Shown here one piece after another: positions 58,038 to 64,000 of a DNA stretch of 64,000 nt (within the stretch, counting starts at the first letter, position 1; each line of letters begins with the position of its first letter). The translations under genes and the position numbers were made by a program. The stretch comes from Tolypocladium sp. Sup5 PDA-1 (taxonomy: Eukaryota > Ascomycota > Sordariomycetes > Hypocreales > Ophiocordycipitaceae), in contig JPHH03000016.1 in the NCBI GenBank assembly GCA_000750105.3, forward strand, positions 124,001 through 188,000, in the 5' to 3' direction. The notes below the pieces were generated by a model. That model was given only the letters and a program-made list of their open reading frames with translations. It did not search any database and was not told the origin of the DNA.

Positions 58038-58225
58038 TGAGCGTCCGTGGTGTTGATGTTTGGACGAGGAGGTTGAAGACGCTGCGCCGTTGTAATATCA
58101 GTAATAGTTCTGCAGGGACAAGAGTTATAGTCTTGATGTGCTCGAGTTTTCGAGGAATTAATTACTTAATTCAATGCTTGATGTGTAAATAGGTCGATGA
58201 AGTTGGCTGTGGCGTCTGTTGTGCT
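58038..58225 (+). repeat. Right copy of a direct duplication of the DUF4419 3' flank
   Basis: It aligns over about 180 bp with 55618-55815, sharing AGTTATAGTCTTGATGTGCT, CGAGGAATTAATTA and TTCAATGCTTGATG. Differences include several G-to-A and C-to-T changes and small indels. Confidence 0.8.
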
Positions 58226-58711
58226 CACCGCTGGTGCCAGTCCAGATCAGTGTCTGTGCCCCCATGTGTTGCGGGCGGCGCTTCCGTTTTCTCTTCCTCC
58301 AACCTGACAATTACCCTGTCCGTAGAATATTTGCTTAACCGTTAAAACGATGCGTAATAGAGAAGCCCGCGGCGCTACGATGTAGCTATCGCGCGCGAGG
58401 TATAGCCTGCTCGTTCGATAAGATACGCTTGGTGGTGGCTTATTTCGAGTACAAGCGAATATGCGACCGTTGAGACTACCTTGGATAAGAGTTCCACGAC
58501 ACACGGACCTATTGAATCATCACACGATGTCCGCATTGCTCGCGTAATTGGGTGACTGACGGGCAGAGGCCGAAGTGGAGGTTTCGAGATAAAGCAATGA
58601 CATGTCGAAGGAGGCTGTGATGGACTGGAATTGGTAGCGCTGAATTGGGCCTTTATGGCTTTTGAAAGCCTAGGCCATGCTGGTTTCACCTTTTGAAGGC
58701 GACGTCGGCTA

Positions 58712-58835
58712 CTGTCGCATTTAGCCGACTAGGCCAAAACAAGAGCAGAGTGTAGTTACACTCCAAGTAGTCCGTAGAGTGCACGCTCCCGCAGGTGCGA
58801 CCAGCAGTGGCGTATTTATGCGTGGATTGCTAGTC
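58712..58835 (+). repeat. Dispersed repeat, copy 1
   Basis: It shares CATTTAGCCGACT-GGCCAAAACAA and a GCAGGTG...AGTGGC...ATGCGTGGA block with 61943-62030. Confidence 0.7.
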
Positions 58836-59638
58836 CGTAAATGTGACATCAATTCGCTGTCTCCGTTCAGCGTCTCATACACCGTGGTTCTGACCGCTTG
58901 AACCAGTTAATTATATTGTCTGGCAGAATGACTCGAAGTAATGCATGGGGTAGTACGGACTACGCCATTCAAGGTCTCCAGGTTCCGTGACACAATAGCA
59001 AGCTTGCTGACTTCACACTGTTTTAATTGGTTTGACTGGCCCATTTCCTGGTCTTGGAACCTTCCGCCCGCCAATGATGGGTTCACGTCAAACGGCAGCT
59101 GTTGGGCGGTCCCCAGGTGGAGAACGGCAGTTGGTGTGGGCCACCCGGGCACCCCGTATCTTGGCAAGCTTGGCCTGTCCTCATGAGTCGTGAATCAATG
59201 CATTCCTGACAATTGTACCCCAGTCCTTCGTTATGTTCTAGAACACGTCACGGTTTGCAATACATTGCCGGGGCTGTACGAGTAGATCTTAATGAGCGAG
59301 CGCTTAATCTATTCGGTGTGGATCTGCTGTCGTTCAGGCTCGGTCAAATCCGAGATCTTAGCATCTCCAATGCCTCACCGGCAGGTTATAAAATGAACAC
59401 GGGTGGAAGGTGATTTGTTCTCAGTCGCTAAGATCTCGCCATTGTTAAGGTCGAACCGAATCAAGCGTCGGCCATTCATCCCCACCACTTGCACTCAACA
59501 ATTTATCCTGCTATTCGCCACTGTGCTAAATCACCACCACTAAGACGCTGAGGCGCCGAGACGGCACAGGCGACGGAACTACACAACAGAGCTCGAGACA
59601 ATACATTCCAAAACAATCATCTCCGTCTTCGTACAAAT

Positions 59639-60130
59639 ATGGAGCACGAGGAACTGGGCAAAAAGGCGACAGATCTGAAAGTCGCAGAGAGCCATCAGAG
59701 GCAAAATATCTTGGCTTCGCAGGAGCCTCCAACGCAAGCACTACCAACCATGGAAAGGGTTGGGTCGACTAGCCCGGGCCTTATGACCTTACAGGAGCAA
59801 GTTCCGCCAAAACCAGCATCTCTTCAGCCTGCTCTTCGGTTGCGCAGAAAGAAACACATCTGTGGCAGCGATGCCTCCGCACCTGTCTCGATATCACAAC
59901 TTGGAGCTTCACAGAGAGAAGAGGTACAAAGGATCAAATCCTTTACGCAAACGAGCGCCATACCCCTACAATCAGATAGCGTGGTACCATACTCGCCATA
60001 CCAACCATCCAGACCATGCATACGAATGGCTTCATGGCTGGTGACCAAGGAGGACAGGAAACTGATGCAGAAACTGGCACCCAGGACCCCGACTCTAGTG
60101 ATGGTCGAGGACTCTGACGAATTGTGGTGA
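59639..60130 (+). CDS. Hypothetical protein
   Basis: A 163-residue ORF from an ATG with an A-rich context. Composition is Gln/Ser/Pro-rich with a basic patch (RLRRKKH) near residue 65. There is no recognised domain, signal peptide or membrane segment. A competing frame at 59862-60044 overlaps it. It may be an exon of a larger decayed gene or a chance frame. Confidence 0.25.
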   Translation: MEHEELGKKATDLKVAESHQRQNILASQEPPTQALPTMERVGSTSPGLMTLQEQVPPKPASLQPALRLRRKKHICGSDASAPVSISQLGASQREEVQRIKSFTQTSAIPLQSDSVVPYSPYQPSRPCIRMASWLVTKEDRKLMQKLAPRTPTLVMVEDSDELW

Positions 60131-60459
60131 CTTGTTTCTGGTGTCACGGGGGAGAACACTTCCACAGTATACATGTTCAGAGGTTCCTTGTGAATGCATG
60201 CGAGAGAGAATGCCGGACTATTTACGGAACCATTGTTATCCTGTCATGGTTGTTATTATTGACAGCAAGTCCCTTGTTTGAAGCCGTATTTCCTTCCACT
60301 AGATACTAAAGGGATTGTAAAAGAGAATAGAAAGCACATCGAAGCATGCGCAGAGTGTCAACTCGTCGCTTCCACATTCGCGCAGAAGCCGTGGATCAAA
60401 GAGTGCACGCCACAAAGAAGGACGGCAAATAGCCGACATCTGACGAACCATAACTCCAG

Positions 60460-60830
60460 ATGAGCGGCATCTCCATCAGGTGTTTCCGGCAATGGTTCTG
60501 CCACTCTGCCACCGCCCTATTGGTGTTCTGCTTTTATCTCTACTACCCTGGGTTCCTTAACGTCTACGACCGCTATCCGTATGCGATTCAGCGCGCTGAT
60601 GCCATTCGTTACTTTGTGCTCTATTACTTCGGCGACTTTTATCTCGACCTCGACGTCGGCTGTCGTAGTGCACTCACGCCGTTCCTGCAGTTCAATGTCG
60701 TCTTTCCGAACCCCCCCCCCCCCTTCTCACAGCAGAAGGGCATGAATTCGTCAAGCTGCTTATTCCGGCACTTGAGAAACAAAACATCGACTGGGGACAA
60801 AGTGCCCTAAAGTTATGTTCTCGATGTTCG
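60460..60830 (+). pseudogene. Fragment of a GT32 glycosyltransferase (MIPC synthase/OCH1-like)
   Basis: The frame from 60460 contains YPYAIQRADAIRYFVLYYFG followed by FYLDLDVGC, the conserved core and DXD metal site of GT32 mannosyltransferases that act in the Golgi. After a C run at about 60710-60723 the frame is lost, and continuation appears in another frame (about 60738-60800, HEFVKLLIPALEKQN). The 5' part and the C-terminal half are missing. It is a truncated relic. Confidence 0.7.
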
Positions 60831-61942
60831 TTACCCGAGTACTCGCCAGCTTTCTACGGAATACGCAGTCTCAGCATCGCGCAACAAGCCCTGCGTTCCC
60901 GATGATGAAGGGAGAGTCCGTATTGTTCCGCCTGAGCTATGCGATTCTATAGAAAACTCGTTACGTATTATCGAGGATCACCATGGCACGGTTGGGACGT
61001 CCGGTTAATTGCTCTGTTGTGGCAGAACGTGTACAAGGTCTTAGCCCGTATCGTTGTCGCTAAAAATTTGCTTCGTTGCCAACGACGTCCTGGTTTGAGG
61101 ATTGGTGTCACATAATCGGGAATCAAACAGTTGATCAGGCTTATACCGCCTTCCAGCTTGATCGTCAGCTTGATCGCCAGTCAGCTGTATTAGCAACAGC
61201 CCCTTGTATCATCACCCTCAGCAGTCCCAATTGAACACATGTGTAGTAAACCGACCTCGTCCCTCTTTCTTACGAAAATCGAGAGTCTTTTGATATTTAG
61301 ATCTACCATGTGTGAGATACACGACTGCCCAACTCTACGTCCTGATCTATCTTCCAACATAAATATATAATAAGCATTAATGCGGTAGTAAGTTAGATAC
61401 GTAGGATAGCGAATTAATATATCGGCCCGCCTATATTCAACCTACGATATAACGTCCGCTTCTATAGTACTAATACAGATAGCTAGTTATAATGACTTTA
61501 CGGAGTAACTAGTAATAGTCTTACTACCGTAGTATCTCCGCGTACTTAATCCTCGAGCGTATAGATCGCAGGGTAGCTTAGACACCGGAACTCGCGTCGT
61601 TCTATAAAACGTGTAACACATGCGCAATAGCCCCTGCCAAGCCAGCGAAATCGCTGCGACCTAACTATCCACCTACCAATCACTCCACGGCGTACGTGGC
61701 ATCATTGGTTGCCCGGCCCCCCCTCCCGGATCAGCGACGGTGCACGGTGCGAGTGGTTGTAGGCAGCTGGATGATGCGGGAATGGACATAGCCACCGGCG
61801 CCATACCTATTCTAGCGTCACGGGCAATGCCTTATCCTCGACGAAATGTCGACTCCTTTGACTATGAAACGGTCACGACGCTACCAGGGGCAGGCACTTA
61901 CGAGAGGCACTCAATGTGGCAGGAAGTAGGGCGTGAGCCACG
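60831..61942. other. Decayed sequence with an AT-rich island
   Basis: No gene recognised. The part at about 61300-61620 is strongly enriched in TA dinucleotides compared with its GC-rich surroundings, as in RIP-mutated repeats. Confidence 0.5.
61300..61620. repeat. AT-rich, possibly RIP-mutated repeat relic
   Basis: About 320 bp dense in TA steps (AATATATAATAAGC, TAGTTATAATGACTT and similar) with no open frame, including TACGGAGTA at 61499. The flanks are ordinary composition. Confidence 0.45.
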
Positions 61943-62030
61943 ATTGTCTCATTTAGCCGACTGGGCCAAAACAAAACGTACAATGCACACTCCAGCAGGT
62001 GTAGCTAGTAGTGGCCGTATTAATGCGTGG
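61943..62030 (+). repeat. Dispersed repeat, copy 2
   Basis: Diverged copy of 58712-58835 in the same orientation. Confidence 0.7.
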
Positions 62031-62112
62031 AGAGTGCCATCTAAATCCCAGACCGAAATATGGCCCACCACGTAGGTGACAGCCTATGTGCATGATCTAG
62101 AAGGCTGGGGGA

Positions 62113-62286
62113 TTACGCGGCCCTTGCGATGCTGATTATGACGAGAAGGAACTGGCACAAGGCATCGAAAGGAGTACCAGCATGTCCTCGTCCCGCAACA
62201 AGGAGGATACTGGCAACCACGACGGCAACGGCGTAGAGAGCGACGAAGAAAGATATCACAAGGCGCAGTATGTCTTGGTAGTTCAT
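62113..62286 (-). CDS. Small hydrophobic hypothetical protein
   Basis: A 57-residue ORF from the ATG at 62286, mostly two hydrophobic stretches (about 6-30 and 42-56) separated by a short polar turn. It could be a small membrane protein. No family is recognised and the sequence context is repeat-rich, so chance is possible. Confidence 0.25.
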   Translation of the reverse strand: MNYQDILRLVISFFVALYAVAVVVASILLVAGRGHAGTPFDALCQFLLVIISIARAA

Positions 62287-62515
62287 ATGACAGCTCAATG
62301 GTTGAATTACCTTTAAGCTAATGAAAGGATAATTGATTCATAAGAGTGACTCTCCGCTGTGTTTTGTTGAAAAGCACGAAAACTGGAGACCTGCGGATTT
62401 GATCCACATTTGAGAACTTCCCATCAAGCCATGTTTTACCTGTCCTCTCAACCGCCTCTCCTCTCCGTAGATCATCACCACCATTCAAGTTCCGCCGTTC
62501 CTGATGTGCAAGTAT

Positions 62516-63115
62516 CTAGGTACCTGGTGGTGCTATGTGATTGAGAACGCTGGCGAACTTCGTATCGGGAGGGGAGTAGCCCTGATGGGCCCGGAAGGTG
62601 CTGATGGAAAGAGCTTCGAGATCGTTGTCGTGCTTGATGTTCTTGTGGATGTCCCAGATGGAGACATCGCTTTTAGCTCCGGATTTCTTGTCGTCCCAGA
62701 CGCTCTGGGTTGCGTACCGGCCGCCCAGCGAGTAGTACTCTTTCACACACCAGATCCTGTTTGTATCGGGCTTGCCCCAGCCATGCTGTGCGACATCGCC
62801 CAGCGCCACGTAACCGTTTGGAGCCACGGGCCGCCAAAAGGACCCGTCCTCCCTCGCGCCACTGCCCTTGTCGGTCCAGAGTAGGGTGTAGTCGACAGGG
62901 CTAGCAACTGCTCCGCCGCCCGGTGTGGCGTCTCCAACCAAGATCGTCTCGTACTGGCCGTTGATGTCTTGATAGCTGCCGATGGCGACGCTGCCCACGG
63001 GGCGAAAGTTCCCTTGTGCTTTTGGGTGCCAGAAGCCGCCGTCCCTTGTGGCCCCACTGCCACGGTCATTCCACATCAAGTCGTAGGCCGTCGTCTTGGT
63101 AGTGGCAAGCGACAT
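62516..63115 (-). CDS. Vps62-like protein (PF06101-type repeats)
   Basis: A single exon of 199 residues starting at the ATG at 63115. An ATG at 63268 is in frame, but it lies upstream of the probable TATA element and so is rejected as start. Two repeats of the family pattern occur: LMWNDRGSGATRDGGFWHP...FRPVGSVAIGSYQDING and LLWTDKGSGAREDGSFWRP...YVALGDVA. A third, weaker one follows (VWDDKKSGAKSDVSIWDI). The family is named after yeast Vps62 but its function is not settled; similar proteins are common in fungi and plants. No signal peptide is seen from this start. Confidence 0.78.
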   Translation of the reverse strand: MSLATTKTTAYDLMWNDRGSGATRDGGFWHPKAQGNFRPVGSVAIGSYQDINGQYETILVGDATPGGGAVASPVDYTLLWTDKGSGAREDGSFWRPVAPNGYVALGDVAQHGWGKPDTNRIWCVKEYYSLGGRYATQSVWDDKKSGAKSDVSIWDIHKNIKHDNDLEALSISTFRAHQGYSPPDTKFASVLNHIAPPGT

Positions 63116-63247
63116 CTTGGCTTCTGAGGATGTATACACAGGATGAGATGAGTAAATGTTTGGTACTCCGTCCGCTGTTGTGTTTGCTTGATCCTGGAGG
63201 TGGCTAATGGATCCTAGACGTGGGAGTTCCTCCAAGGGCACACATAC

Positions 63248-63260
63248 CCTATTTATACCT
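63248..63260 (-). promoter_or_regulatory. TATA box of the Vps62-like gene
   Basis: On the minus strand it reads GGTATAAATAGGG, about 135-145 nt before the ATG at 63115. It decides the start choice for that gene. Confidence 0.55.
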
Positions 63261-63268
63261 ATACACAT

Positions 63269-64000
63269 TCTAATGTATCACATGGTTTCTTGGGAAATGT
63301 CAACTCGGCTCTCCGCTTAACCTTGCTTACACCGCCGCGTGGATTCTGCCCTTCCTCTGGCCTGCCTTCTCAGGCTCGGGGTGTTTCAGCCATTGGCATA
63401 TGCCTCAATGACCCCGCACTCGGGCCGCCCCCAGGGCGATCTGTTGTCTTATGCAGGAGCTGCATGGTGCTTCTCGACCCTGACGCCGGTCCTTCAGCAA
63501 GAGCTATATACTTGTTTATATAGGGCATGGGTTCGGGGCTATCGTACACGATACTATGTAGAACTGCGAATGGAGCCCATGAGACGACAGTGCAAACCGA
63601 ACGAATATGTATCTCTCACTCTGTGTGACCGTTGCCGTCATACAAGATTGTGATCTCTGGTCACAGAGGTGGTCTCCTTAGCTGGTCCATGGCTATGTTC
63701 GAACAAGCGCGCTCACTTGAGGTACGTCGTGGTTAATACCCTATCCTTCGTCGTGATCTGTGGGACATACATACGGCGGTGGCATATCACCGGTGAGACT
63801 GTGCAGACGTTGAAAATGAGATGCGTTCTTCAGAATGCGAAGGGCCGGGGTCGAGATCTCATCCCTCGCTCTTTTCACCAATCCACATACATATATGTAC
63901 GTTGGAATCCGGGTCTAGAATCTTTTGTTTGGTCAGCCGAAGCCTCCATGCCACTTTTACCGCATACCCACAAGACGTGCATCATTCTACATCAGGGAGA
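63269..64000. other. No supported gene at the right edge
   Basis: Only short frames without family features. Confidence 0.4.

Larger units (their letters stand above)
57610..59638. other. Repeat-bearing intergenic region
   Basis: No convincing gene. Contains the right copy of the DUF4419 3'-flank duplication and one copy of a dispersed repeat (58712-58835). Confidence 0.5.

Noticed and set aside
62516..63268. Longer Vps62-like start at 63268
   Set aside because: It lies upstream of the TATA element on that strand.
1..64000. tRNA or rRNA genes
   Set aside because: No convincing T-loop plus acceptor pairing or rRNA core sequence was found by eye; a covariance-model scan would be decisive.

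Overview
This window looks like nuclear DNA of a filamentous ascomycete, most likely a sordariomycete and plausibly Hypocreales. The evidence is many short GT-AG introns (about 50-110 nt), housekeeping genes with fungal architecture (SCH9 kinase with a C2-like region, SEC27, glucose-6-phosphate isomerase, mannitol-1-phosphate dehydrogenase), and fungus-specific families (UstY/DUF3328, DOMON-cytochrome b561, CBM18 chitin deacetylase, siderophore MFS). Gene models were spliced by eye from reading frame, splice signals and family continuity. The order assignment is inference.

Layout. 1-6.5 kb: the 5' part of a secreted unknown protein running off the left edge, a small Cys-pair ORF, and a decayed TAP-like alpha/beta-hydrolase. 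6.5-13 kb: an accessory block with a TauD-type dioxygenase, an imine-reductase-like enzyme whose C-terminus is frameshifted, a streptothricin-acetyltransferase-like GNAT, a MITE-like element, and a siderophore MFS transporter. 13-16.6 kb: no credible genes. 16.6-22.4 kb: a chitin deacetylase with chitin-binding modules at both ends, an OPT-family transporter, and a DOMON-cytochrome b561 protein.

23.1-33.0 kb is the most interesting part: a compact candidate gene cluster for a ribosomally made, post-translationally modified peptide (RiPP). It holds a signal-peptide precursor with at least 11 copies of a 14-residue unit, each ending in the conserved core ATAYQYG and a Kex2 site (KR), with an assembly gap inside the repeats. 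Two UstY-family (DUF3328) oxidase-type genes follow, each with the two HxxHC motifs, then a bZIP regulator and an MFS exporter. The layout resembles dikaritin systems (ustiloxin, phomopsin, asperipin), but I do not recognise the Tyr-Gln-Tyr-Gly core.

36-55.6 kb is a conserved housekeeping stretch: a GPI-type surface protein, SEC27, SCH9, glucose-6-phosphate isomerase, mannitol-1-phosphate dehydrogenase and a secreted DUF4419 protein, separated by long intergenic spaces. 56-64 kb is accessory and decayed: a frameshifted F-box gene, duplicated fragments with RIP-like transitions, a GT32 relic, an AT-rich island and a Vps62-like gene. No rRNA, tRNA or CRISPR was seen.
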